Positions 1 to 7,983 of a DNA stretch of 64,000 nucleotides are shown in pieces (within the stretch, counting starts at the first letter, position 1; the number at the start of each line of letters is the position of its first letter). The position numbers were made by a program, and so were the translations under genes. Location of the stretch: positions 1,488,001-1,552,000 of the forward strand of contig OZ244865.1 of NCBI GenBank assembly GCA_965221075.1, written 5' to 3'. Origin of the DNA: UBA2970 sp965221075. Lineage in GTDB: Bacteria > Verrucomicrobiota > Verrucomicrobiia > Limisphaerales > AAA164-E04. The notes under the pieces are model-generated. The model was not told the origin of the DNA and ran no database searches. It saw nothing but the letters and a program-made list of their open reading frames with translations.

Positions 1-2
1 GC

Positions 3-230
3 CTGGCGATGGTCCTCGCCTCGGTGCCCCTGGCGGTGATCGGCAACGTGCTGCGGATCATCATCGTCATCGTGGTGGGAGACGTCTACGGCGAGGAGGC
101 CGGGCTGGCGGTGGAGCAGAAGCTGGGCTACGCGACCTTCTTCCTGGTGGGGATCGCGGGGCTCTTCCTGCTCTCCAGGGCGCTCGACGAGGGACCGGAC
201 GGGCAGCCTGCCGGAAAGGAAGGATCGTGA
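3..230 (+). CDS. Exosortase/archaeosortase family protein, C-terminal part (5' end outside window)
   Basis: Only the last ~75 residues are present; the frame is open to the window edge. Exosortases are multi-pass membrane transpeptidase-like enzymes that process C-terminally tagged surface proteins. The fragment has the family's final membrane segments and the motif SVPLAVIGNVLRI, which holds the conserved Asn and the Arg expected in the active site. The last helix region reads VEQKLGYATF. As I recall the family, a His normally sits where this copy has the Gln, so the catalytic His may be missing. The stop overlaps the GTG start of the next gene by 4 bases (GTGA), and that gene is an EpsI-like partner, which supports the call. 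Family membership is fairly secure; the subtype cannot be assigned from the fragment. Confidence 0.8.
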   Translation: MAMVLASVPLAVIGNVLRIIIVIVVGDVYGEEAGLAVEQKLGYATFFLVGIAGLFLLSRALDEGPDGQPAGKEGS

Positions 231-925
231 AGCTGCCTGCGGGATGGAGGCCCGGGCTGGCGGCCCTGCTGATGATGGCCGCCTGCGCCTGCCTGCTGGC
301 CACCTGGAAGGAGCGCCAGAGGGTGGGCCCTCCCGGCATCGAGCTGGCCGAGGGCCCGGAGGGCTCCGAAATCGCCTTCCCGGCGCAGCTTCCGCCCTAC
401 CAGTCGAGCCTCGAGCCGGTCGACCCGGGGATCAGGCAGGTCCTGCCCGACGACACCATCATCACCACAAGGCTCTACACCGGACCGGACGGATTCTGGC
501 TGCGGCTCCTCGGCGTGCTCATGCTGAGGGACCGGAGCAGCATCCACCAGCCCGAGCTGTGCCTGGTGGGGCAGGGCTTCTCCATCCGGGAATCGTTCCC
601 CTACGAGATCCAGATCGGGGGGGAGCGCCCCTACAGCCTTCCGGTGATGGTCCTGCGCACCGAGAAGGAGCACGAGGGGCGGATCTATCCGGGCTTCTAC
701 ATATACTGGTTCGTGGCCGAGGGACGGGTGACCGCCCACCACTGGGAGAGGATGTGGTGGATGGCCAGGGACGTGCTCCTCAAGCGCGAGCTCCAGCGCT
801 GGGCCTATGTGGGATGCATGGCGATCACGGTGCAGGGCGGCGAGAAGGAGTGCCTGGACCGGATGATCCGCTTCCTCTCGCAGGCGGTCCCCCGCTTCCA
901 GCCTCCTCCGGAGAGCTCCGATTGA
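227..925 (+). CDS. EpsI-like exosortase-associated protein
   Basis: 232 residues with a GTG start overlapping the exosortase stop. An N-terminal membrane segment (about residues 10-25, LAALLMMAACACLLATW) anchors a periplasmic domain. The segment SSIHQPELCLVGQGF (near residue 105) matches the HxPExCLxGxG pattern of the EpsI family, which is found fused to or beside exosortases in exopolysaccharide loci. The role in the family is poorly defined; it is thought to assist the exosortase or polysaccharide export. Its place between an exosortase and a sugar-phosphate transferase fits a surface polysaccharide/sorting operon. Confidence 0.82.
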   Translation: MKLPAGWRPGLAALLMMAACACLLATWKERQRVGPPGIELAEGPEGSEIAFPAQLPPYQSSLEPVDPGIRQVLPDDTIITTRLYTGPDGFWLRLLGVLMLRDRSSIHQPELCLVGQGFSIRESFPYEIQIGGERPYSLPVMVLRTEKEHEGRIYPGFYIYWFVAEGRVTAHHWERMWWMARDVLLKRELQRWAYVGCMAITVQGGEKECLDRMIRFLSQAVPRFQPPPESSD

Positions 926-1000
926 CTGGATCGGGCGTCCCGTCCGGGCTAGGCTCGGACGTCGACCGCCCCAGCCGAGGAAGCTCCGGGCTCCCATTCC

Positions 1001-2419
1001 ATGCTTCAGCGCCAGAGAGAGATACGCAACGGGCTGTTGCGGATCGCCGACGGCATCCTCTTCGCCCTGGCGTTCCTGCTCGCCTACTTCCTGCGCTCCA
1101 GCGACCTGCTGCTTGACACCTGGGTGCTCGACTTCCTGTCGATCTTCGGCGGGACCAGGGAGATAGAGAGCTTCGAGGACTTCCTTCCCCTGATGCTCTT
1201 CTCCCTTCCCGCCTCGCTGGTGATCCTCCAGATCCAGGGCTTCTACTTCCGTCCGCTGGTGCCCTCCCGCCTGCAGACCGCCTGGCAGCTCTTCAAGGCC
1301 TGCCTGCTGGTGGTCCTGGTGGTGATCCTGGTGATGTTCCTCTTCCGGCTGCAGCTCTCCCGTGCGGTGATCATCCTCTTCGGGTTCACCAGCTTCGTGC
1401 TGGTGATGGCCAAGGAGGAGGTCCTGAGGAGCTACCTGCGGGCCCGGATGGTGCGCACCGAGTCGCAGCAGCGCTACATTCTGGTGGGGGCCGAGGAGGA
1501 CCTGGAGCGCTTCCGCAGCGAGGTGGTCCCCGATCTGGACCACGACCTCAACATCGTGGCCAGCCTCGACGTCAACCGGATCTCGATCAAGGAGTTCCTC
1601 GGCCAGCTGCACGAGCACTCGGTCAACCGGGTGATCCTCTCGGCCAAGCACACCTTCTTCGGCCAGGTCGAGCGGGTGATCCAGGCATGCGAGCTGGAGG
1701 GGGTGGAGGTGTGGATGTGGGCCAAGTTCCTCCATACCGAGATCAGCCACACCCTGCTCGACGAGCTGCGGGGGCACCCGATGATCATCTTCCGCTCGGC
1801 GCCCGACGCCAGCTGGGAGTCGCTGGCCAAGAAGGTGGTCGACTTCCTGGGAGCCGCCGCCTCCCTGGCCCTCTTCTCCCCCCTGATGCTCTTCTGCGCC
1901 CTCAGCATCCGCCTGACCTCCGAGGGCCCGGTCCTGTTCCGCCAGCAGCGCAGCGGCCTCAACGGCAAGCCCTTCACCATGTACAAGTTCCGCACCATGG
2001 TCACCGACGCCGAGCAGAGGAAGCAGGAGCTGCTGGAGATCAACGAGATGGAGGGGCCGGTCTTCAAGGTGTCGGAGGATCCCCGGATCACCTGGATCGG
2101 CCGGTTCCTGCGGCGCCGCAGCCTCGACGAGCTGCCGCAGCTCTTCAACGTGCTCCGGGGGGAGATGAGCCTGGTGGGCCCCCGTCCGCTGCCGGTGGAC
2201 GAGACCCTGCGCTTCGACGATCTGGCCCACCGCCGGCGTCTGTCGGTCAAGCCGGGGCTGACCTGCCTGTGGCAGACCTGCGGGCGCAGCGAGGTGCGGG
2301 ACTTCAAGGAGTGGGTGCGCCTCGACCTGGAGTACATCGACAACTGGTCGCTCTGGCTGGACTTCAAGATCCTGGTGCGGACGATCCCGGTGGTGTTCAG
2401 GGGCACCGGCGCACGCTAG
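1001..2419 (+). CDS. Exopolysaccharide polyprenyl glycosylphosphotransferase (WcaJ/WbaP-like)
   Basis: 472 residues. Four hydrophobic segments occupy the first ~130 residues, followed by a CoA-binding-like middle domain and, from about residue 280, the bacterial sugar transferase domain. The catalytic domain shows the hairpin helix (LGAAASLALFSPLMLF), MYKFRTMVTDAE, RRRSLDELPQLFNVLRGEM and SLVGPRP, all diagnostic of initiating phosphoglycosyltransferases. These enzymes move a sugar-1-phosphate from a UDP-sugar to undecaprenyl phosphate at the inner membrane, the first step of exopolysaccharide synthesis. It follows epsI by 75 bases and is probably in the same exopolysaccharide/exosortase cluster. 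The sugar specificity cannot be read from the sequence. Confidence 0.93.
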   Translation: MLQRQREIRNGLLRIADGILFALAFLLAYFLRSSDLLLDTWVLDFLSIFGGTREIESFEDFLPLMLFSLPASLVILQIQGFYFRPLVPSRLQTAWQLFKACLLVVLVVILVMFLFRLQLSRAVIILFGFTSFVLVMAKEEVLRSYLRARMVRTESQQRYILVGAEEDLERFRSEVVPDLDHDLNIVASLDVNRISIKEFLGQLHEHSVNRVILSAKHTFFGQVERVIQACELEGVEVWMWAKFLHTEISHTLLDELRGHPMIIFRSAPDASWESLAKKVVDFLGAAASLALFSPLMLFCALSIRLTSEGPVLFRQQRSGLNGKPFTMYKFRTMVTDAEQRKQELLEINEMEGPVFKVSEDPRITWIGRFLRRRSLDELPQLFNVLRGEMSLVGPRPLPVDETLRFDDLAHRRRLSVKPGLTCLWQTCGRSEVRDFKEWVRLDLEYIDNWSLWLDFKILVRTIPVVFRGTGAR

Positions 2420-3826
2420 GCGTCCTGCTTGCGGCGAGCGCCAGGCAGCTGTGCGCGCCATGGTCCGGCGCATCTCGGCGCGTTGATCCTGGGAGCCTAT
2501 CTTGATTCTGGATCTCCCGGAAGACCGGGAAGCGGAGCTCTGCCGCCGCGAGCGTGCTGCCGCCACTCCAGCACGCGATCTCAGGCGAGCGCGCATCGTG
2601 CTGCCGAAAGCAGGGGGATGGGACGGAGGTACGTGGCGGAAGGAATGGGAACCTCGCAGGAGGCGGCGGACAAGTGGCCGCGGCTCTTTTCCAAGCCGGC
2701 GCTCGACGGCCTGGGGGATCTCGAGGATCGAGGCGTCAAGCCGGGCTTTCCCCAGGAAGTGGCCGGAAGGCTGATAGAGCTGGCGTGCCGCTCCTCGCCA
2801 GGCACGAGCCGTCGCAGCGCCCGGACGGCGGGGGCCGAAGCCGGCTCCTCGGCTTCCAGCGCCAGCAGCGCCTGGCGGGCACAAGGCCTGAAGCCTCGCC
2901 GCTGGCTCTCCTTCCGTCTGCCGAACGATCCGGCGTCCAAGGCAAGGCTCCGGGCCCGAAGCCGCTGCGGTTGCCCACTTGCGCTGCTCCCGAGGGCTGG
3001 CGGAGTCCAGGCGCTGCAGCGAACGCTTCCGGGCCAGCCGCAGGGCGCGGCCTGGATCCGCACGCAGGCTAGCGGCCGCTTCCATCGGCGTGGAGCGAAT
3101 GCGGCGCTTCGCTTCGATGGACTGCCCGAACGGCAAGCTGAACCAGCCTCTGGATCGCAGGCACGCTCTTTAATCCGTCATCGATGCATCGAAGCTTTTT
3201 CGAGACGCTTCAGGAGGGCTCCTGAACCGGGCAGGCGCCAGCGGGCTTGTCGGGTGCAGGCTTCAGATCCTGGACGAGGAGCCTGCTTGCCTGGTGGAGG
3301 AAGGCGCGGCTACGGCCTGGCTGCGCCCGCCGTGCGGGCCGATCCGCACTCGTCGGAATGGTTGGCGCGCCCCGACGGCATCGGGCCCGGAGCAGGCCCG
3401 GGGGGAATCCCGGCGCACCGGATTCAAAAGGAAAAAAGCGGGATAGGTGAGCCTGGAGGAAAGGCGTCCACAGTTTCCTGTCGTTCCCAGCTGGTGCCGA
3501 TCGGATCGCTCTGGCCATGCACCCTTCTGAATCCATGGCGCATGCCATCGTGGCCGCGAGGCGTCCTGGGCTGCTGGTCCTCGGAGGGAGGGAGCGGGCC
3601 TGGCCTGGGCAGCCTCCCCGATCCCAGGGGCCTCCGGGGCGGTGAAAATGGTTCTAACGGACCGTGCTTTCCGTCCGTTTCCCTGGAAGATGGGCTGCCC
3701 TACGTTTGTGGTTGATTCCCGGCGGCGGCCCGGATACCAATCCCTCTTCCCTCGGGGGACGGTCGGTTCAGCAGTCACACCGGCGGGGCTGGGCCTGGAG
3801 GCCGGGGAGGAGTTGCTGGCAGGACC
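2420..3826. other. 1.4-kb stretch without a supportable intact gene
   Basis: Frames here are long only because the GC is high; none has family motifs, a plausible start context or protein-like composition. Things seen: fragmentary protein-like text on the minus strand around 2580-3140 (listed separately); a short palindrome TCGATGCATCGA at 3181-3192 followed by AGCTTTTT, possibly a weak terminator; and a 7-bp inverted repeat AACGGAC/GTCCGTT (3656-3662 and 3673-3679) about 150 bases before the PilM-like gene. I read the stretch as decayed or non-coding DNA separating the exopolysaccharide cluster from the pilus-like locus. Confidence 0.5.
2580..3140 (-). pseudogene. Possible remnant of a secreted repeat-type protein gene
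   Basis: On the minus strand, pieces of plausible protein sequence lie in different frames: RALRRLVPGEERHASSISLP and ATSWGKPG in one, then GKARLDASILEIPQAVERRL in another near 2700-2800. Phrases of the type 'PGEERxxAxxxLxxxWGxxDP' recur in verrucomicrobial proteins built of helical repeats. If that is the origin, the gene has suffered frameshifts and has no usable start. This is a guess from wording alone and could be chance in GC-rich DNA. Confidence 0.2.
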
Positions 3827-5743
3827 ATGAGTTCGAAATCGTTTTTGGGGATCGACTTCGGCGCGGGCTCGCTGAACGTGGCCGAGTTCCTGGAGACCGA
3901 CACCGGGGGGCTCTACCTGACCGCCTTCGGATCCCTGCCGCTGGGGCTCGCCGGGGCCCAGGACGCCTCCCGGGACAACGCCGTCCGCAAGACCCTCCAG
4001 TCGCTCCTTTCGGCCGACTTCGACTTCCACTCCCGGGACGCCAGCCTCTCGGCCCCGGGCTTCCAGATCTTCACCAAGTTCGTCAAGCTGCCGGCCGTCG
4101 ATTCCTCGAAGGTGTCGCAGATCATCCTCTACGAGGCGCAGCAGAACGTGCCCTTCCCGCTGGAGGAGGTGGTGTGGGACTACCAGATCCTCGACAGCAA
4201 CGACTCGGGGGAGCTGGAGGTGCTCCTGGTGGCGATCAAGAAGGAGCTGGTCAACAGGATCTTCGGGGCCACCGAGGCCTGCGGGCTCACCCTGAACCTG
4301 GTGGACGTCGCCCCGGCCGCCCTCTGCAACGCCTTCCGCTACAACTACGGCGACATCGACGGATGCAGCGTGCTCCTGGACATCGGGGCGAAGACCAGCA
4401 GCCTCCTCTTCTTCGAGGAGGGCAGGTTCTACTTCCGCAACATCAACATCGGGGCCAACGCCATCACCCAGGAGTTCGCCAACGAGGTGAAGATGCGCTT
4501 CTCCGACGCCGAGCGCTTCAAGATCGACGAGGGCTTCGTCAGCCTGGGTGGAGCCTACGAGGATCCCGACAACCCCCGCCAGGCCCAGGTCTCCAAGATC
4601 GCCCGCCAGGTGCTCACCCGCCTGCACATCCAGGTCAACCAGACCATCCAGTTCTACCGCAGCCAGCAGGGCGGGGGGGCGCCCAGGCGCCTCTTCCTGG
4701 CGGGGGGCGCCTCGATCATGCCCTACACCCGCGAGTTCTTCGCCGAGAAGCTCAAGCTGGAGATCGACTACTTCAATCCCTTCCGCTCCATCGAGATCGA
4801 CGAGGGGATCGACAAGGAGGCCCTGGCCAAGGTGGCCCACGCCTTCGGCCCGGTGGTGGGCCTGGGGCTGCGCCGGGTGGTCCAGTGCCCCACCGAGCTC
4901 AACCTGATGCCCAAGGAGACGATCCGGCGCCAGGAGTTCAACCAGAAGAAGCCCTACTTCCTGGCCACCGCCTTCATCCTGCCGCTGATCCTGGCCACCT
5001 TCGGCTGGGCGATCTCGCTGGTGGCCAAGCAGAAGGAGGAGCGGCTGGCGGATCTCCAGGAGCTCATCCTCCCCCTGGAGTCGAGCAACCGCAGGCTGCA
5101 GCCGCAGCTGGAGGAGTACCGGAACCTGCACCAGGAGTACCAGCAGCTCAACGGGTACTTCCAGGAGCGCGCCCACTGGTCGCGCATCCTGAACGGGATC
5201 CGGGAGGCCATGCTGGAGACCGAGGAGGGGACGGACAGAGCCACCACCGAATTCTGGATCTCGTCCCTCAAGCCCGATATCGAGGGACTGGACGGAGGAC
5301 GGCTGACCCCCTCGCAGCGCACCTCCTACGCCAAGAGCCTGGAGGATATATGGGACGAGGAGGAATCCGCCTCCTCTCAGGAGATGAGCATGGAGGAAAT
5401 GATGCGCTACGGCATGATTAATCCCCAATACGCTGAGTACATGGGGATTGAAGGATTTCCCGGCGCCGAAGAGGAGACGTACGACGAGGACGAGGGCAAG
5501 CTCGAGTTCCTCAATCTGGACTGCCGCCTGGCCCTCTACGGCGGCAACACCACCGGGAATAACCAGCTAGCGCAGAGGCTGCTGCGCAATCTCCGAAAGC
5601 GCTCCGAGGTGTTCGATCCAGAGAAGACCATCTTGCCAGAAGACGACAAGATCGAGGAGGTCGAGGGCTCCGAGAACATCTTCCGGTTCAAGATCCACCT
5701 GGCCCTGGCCCAGCCCATCGACCTGAAGCCCCAAGCTCAATGA
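3827..5743 (+). CDS. PilM/FtsA-like actin-fold ATPase with a PilN-like C-terminal membrane and periplasmic part (Amuc_1101-type)
   Basis: 638 residues. Residues 5-20 (SFLGIDFGAGSLNVAEF), about 185-200 (CSVLLDIGAKTSSLLFF) and about 290 (LFLAGGASIMPY) are the phosphate-1, phosphate-2 and adenosine motifs of the actin/FtsA/PilM fold. PilM is a cytoplasmic protein that binds the PilN tail in type IV pilus and T2SS platforms. Here the frame continues through one membrane helix (about residues 380-400, FLATAFILPLILATFGWAIS) and a coiled coil of roughly 60 residues. After that come an acidic Met/Tyr-rich stretch and a C-terminal domain, so the PilN-like part appears fused to PilM. The next start overlaps this stop (ATGA). 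The gene heads a block in the same order as Akkermansia Amuc_1101-1098. Confidence 0.85.
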   Translation: MSSKSFLGIDFGAGSLNVAEFLETDTGGLYLTAFGSLPLGLAGAQDASRDNAVRKTLQSLLSADFDFHSRDASLSAPGFQIFTKFVKLPAVDSSKVSQIILYEAQQNVPFPLEEVVWDYQILDSNDSGELEVLLVAIKKELVNRIFGATEACGLTLNLVDVAPAALCNAFRYNYGDIDGCSVLLDIGAKTSSLLFFEEGRFYFRNINIGANAITQEFANEVKMRFSDAERFKIDEGFVSLGGAYEDPDNPRQAQVSKIARQVLTRLHIQVNQTIQFYRSQQGGGAPRRLFLAGGASIMPYTREFFAEKLKLEIDYFNPFRSIEIDEGIDKEALAKVAHAFGPVVGLGLRRVVQCPTELNLMPKETIRRQEFNQKKPYFLATAFILPLILATFGWAISLVAKQKEERLADLQELILPLESSNRRLQPQLEEYRNLHQEYQQLNGYFQERAHWSRILNGIREAMLETEEGTDRATTEFWISSLKPDIEGLDGGRLTPSQRTSYAKSLEDIWDEEESASSQEMSMEEMMRYGMINPQYAEYMGIEGFPGAEEETYDEDEGKLEFLNLDCRLALYGGNTTGNNQLAQRLLRNLRKRSEVFDPEKTILPEDDKIEEVEGSENIFRFKIHLALAQPIDLKPQAQ

Positions 5744-7053
5744 ACTGGGTTAAGAACAATCTGGCGCTGGTACTGGGCCTGGGAGCCTCGATCCTGCTGA
5801 TGGCCCTGTCCGGCAAGTATGTCGCCGACAACATCGAGCGGGACCGCATCGCCCAGTCGGAGGTGGACGACGGCATCGGCCGGCTGAACAGGCTGCAGAA
5901 CCAGGATCCCCATCCCGGGGACGAGGAGCGCGGCATCGACAACATCTCGCTGGTGATCGAAGCCCAGAGGCAGCTCAGGGAGGACGTGCTGGAGTCCATG
6001 CGGGCCTCGTTCACCACTTTCGAGACCCCTGCCCAGCTCGACCTCGAAGGCTTCCAGAGCCTGCTGGAGGAGAGCATCGCCCGCATGCAGTGGCAGGCCA
6101 GGAGCTCGGGAACCCGCCTGCCCAGCGACGAGACCCAGGCGGACCCCGCGATGCGCGATCTGTACGCGATGGGGCCGGTGCCGGGGATGGGGATGCCCCG
6201 AACCCCGGCCGCCGACTCGGACTACTCCTTTTCCTTCGAGGAGGAGCGAGTCTTGCTGAACCTGGACGAGAGGCTCCTGCGCCCCCTGGCCTTCCAGCTG
6301 GTGCAGGTCGAGGCCCTTTGCGGCGTGCTCTTCGACTCCAAGGCGCACTCGATCGTGACCGTGAGGCGTCCCGAGCTGTCGGTTCCCGAGGAAGACGACT
6401 ACGACGAGGGCGGAGCCTACGGCATGGGAGGGGCCGACCCCTACTCTCTACGCAACCCCGGCCCCGATCGCTACGGCGGCATGATGGGGCCTGCGGGAGC
6501 GGGAGCAGGCGGCGGCGAGAGCAAGGAGCCGGGAGGCGGTAGGATCGGTTCCCTCTACATCGAGGAGGCCGCGGTCACCAACCGGGTCAGCAGCACCATC
6601 CTCTACCCCTTCCAGCTGGGCTTCGAGTGCCACGACCGGGAGCTAGGCTTGGTGATGGGAGCCATGGAGACCAGCGCCCACTTCTTCCGCATCCGCTGGC
6701 TGGCCGCCGATCGCAGGGGCTTCAGGGATCAGGCGCTCCCGGGGGGCTACGGCTCATACGGCATGCCGTATGCGGCGGGCGGCGTCGACGATCGCACCTT
6801 CGGATCGGCTCCCTCCGATCCCTACGGAGGAGTGGGCCAGGATCCCTACCAGATGTCGCAGGGATACGACCCCCGGACGGGCCTGCCCTATGCTCCCCGG
6901 AGGGCGATGCAGGTCCGGTTCCCCAGCGAGCTGGAGGAAAAACTGTTGACAGTCCACATTCTAGTGGAAGTAGTCTCCCGCCTCCCCGAGGTGCCGGAGC
7001 CCGAGGGCGAGCGCATGGCCGATCCGTCCGGATTCGACATGCTCCGGTTCTGA
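5740..7053 (+). CDS. Amuc_1100-like inner-membrane/periplasmic pilus-platform protein
   Basis: 437 residues. The layout is a short cytoplasmic N-terminus (MNWVKNN), one membrane helix (residues 9-28), a helical/coiled-coil stretch, then two alpha/beta-like domains. The segments LLRPLAFQLVQVEALCGVLF and LYPFQLGFECHDRELGLVM resemble the two PilO-like halves known from Amuc_1100. Between and after them are Gly/Tyr/Met/Pro-rich insertions (about 6409-6540 and 6736-6900) that lengthen the protein well beyond the ~317-residue Amuc_1100. Start and stop are tightly linked to the neighbours. In the inferred complex it would play the PilN/PilO (GspL/GspM) role in the periplasm. Confidence 0.75.
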   Translation: MNWVKNNLALVLGLGASILLMALSGKYVADNIERDRIAQSEVDDGIGRLNRLQNQDPHPGDEERGIDNISLVIEAQRQLREDVLESMRASFTTFETPAQLDLEGFQSLLEESIARMQWQARSSGTRLPSDETQADPAMRDLYAMGPVPGMGMPRTPAADSDYSFSFEEERVLLNLDERLLRPLAFQLVQVEALCGVLFDSKAHSIVTVRRPELSVPEEDDYDEGGAYGMGGADPYSLRNPGPDRYGGMMGPAGAGAGGGESKEPGGGRIGSLYIEEAAVTNRVSSTILYPFQLGFECHDRELGLVMGAMETSAHFFRIRWLAADRRGFRDQALPGGYGSYGMPYAAGGVDDRTFGSAPSDPYGGVGQDPYQMSQGYDPRTGLPYAPRRAMQVRFPSELEEKLLTVHILVEVVSRLPEVPEPEGERMADPSGFDMLRF

Positions 7054-7058
7054 CCTGG

Positions 7059-7862
7059 ATGGATCTGCTCAAGAAGCATTACGAGAAGCTGCTCCTGATC
7101 ATGGTGCTGCTTTGCCTGGCTTGCCTGGCCGCGATCCTTCCCTTCAGCCTCAAGGCGGTCGACCAGGACATCGACCAGCAGACCAGGAACCCCCGTCCTG
7201 TCGCCTTCGAGAGCGAAAGCGCCAGCAGGCCCGTCGTCCCTCGCACTCCCCAGATCGACATCTCGGACCCCTCGCACAACCTGTTCAACCCGGTGGGCTG
7301 GATCCGCGACGAGACGACGCCGGGGAGCTTCCACAAGGATCCCGACTACCTCAAACGGGGGGCTATCGCCTTCAAGGTCTCCGAGATCCGGCCCCTCCAC
7401 TTCGTCATCGCCTACCGGGAGCTGAAGGAGGAATCCGGCGGCAGGTTCACCTACCACTTCGACGTCACCCGGGAGGCCGATCCCGACAGCAGAAACCGCA
7501 GGAGGATGCGGCGGCGGGCCAAGCTGGGGGACGACAACGACATCTTCACCCTGGCCAAGGTGCTGGGCCCGCCCTCGTCGCCTTCGGGATTCGTGCTGCA
7601 GCTGGTCGAAGGAAAGCGCAGGATCGAGGTGGGCGCGTCCGAGCCCTTCCGGGAGGTGGCGGGCTACGAGGCGGATCTGTTCTATCGCCCGAGCGAGAAG
7701 AGCCCGAGCAAGAAGAGCTTCGACGGCAAGCGCGCCGGGGACATGCTCGTCGTGGATCAGCGGAGGGGAGAGCGATTCAAGGTCGTGATGGTCGTCAGCG
7801 GAGAAGTGATGATCCGGGACGAACGGAACCAGAAGCAGGCTGTCCTCAAGGCCGACGGATGA
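7059..7862 (+). CDS. Amuc_1099-like bitopic periplasmic protein (PilP-like role)
   Basis: 267 residues; the ATG lies 5 bases after the preceding stop. The N-terminus (MDLLKKHYEKLL) leads directly into one membrane helix (about residues 11-30), followed by a disordered linker and a periplasmic region with FNPVGWIRD and YHFDVTREAD. This matches the architecture of Amuc_1099, the gene between Amuc_1100 and the secretin in Akkermansia. By position and topology it probably bridges the inner-membrane platform to the secretin, as PilP or GspC does. Sequence resemblance alone is weak; the call rests on order and topology. Confidence 0.65.
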   Translation: MDLLKKHYEKLLLIMVLLCLACLAAILPFSLKAVDQDIDQQTRNPRPVAFESESASRPVVPRTPQIDISDPSHNLFNPVGWIRDETTPGSFHKDPDYLKRGAIAFKVSEIRPLHFVIAYRELKEESGGRFTYHFDVTREADPDSRNRRRMRRRAKLGDDNDIFTLAKVLGPPSSPSGFVLQLVEGKRRIEVGASEPFREVAGYEADLFYRPSEKSPSKKSFDGKRAGDMLVVDQRRGERFKVVMVVSGEVMIRDERNQKQAVLKADG

Positions 7863-7983
7863 CCATTCGATGATCCGTCCCTTCTCGCTCCAGTCCTGCC
7901 CTCCGCATGTTGGAGGACCGTCCTCGGCACACCGCGCCGAGCCGTCGGTTCCCCGCCCAACACCTACTCTCTAACAGCTGTCT

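Noticed and set aside
922..955. TTGACT ... TAGGCT before the sugar transferase gene
   Set aside because: The spacer is 22 bases, too long for a standard promoter; mentioned only because the TAGGCT box resembles others in the window.
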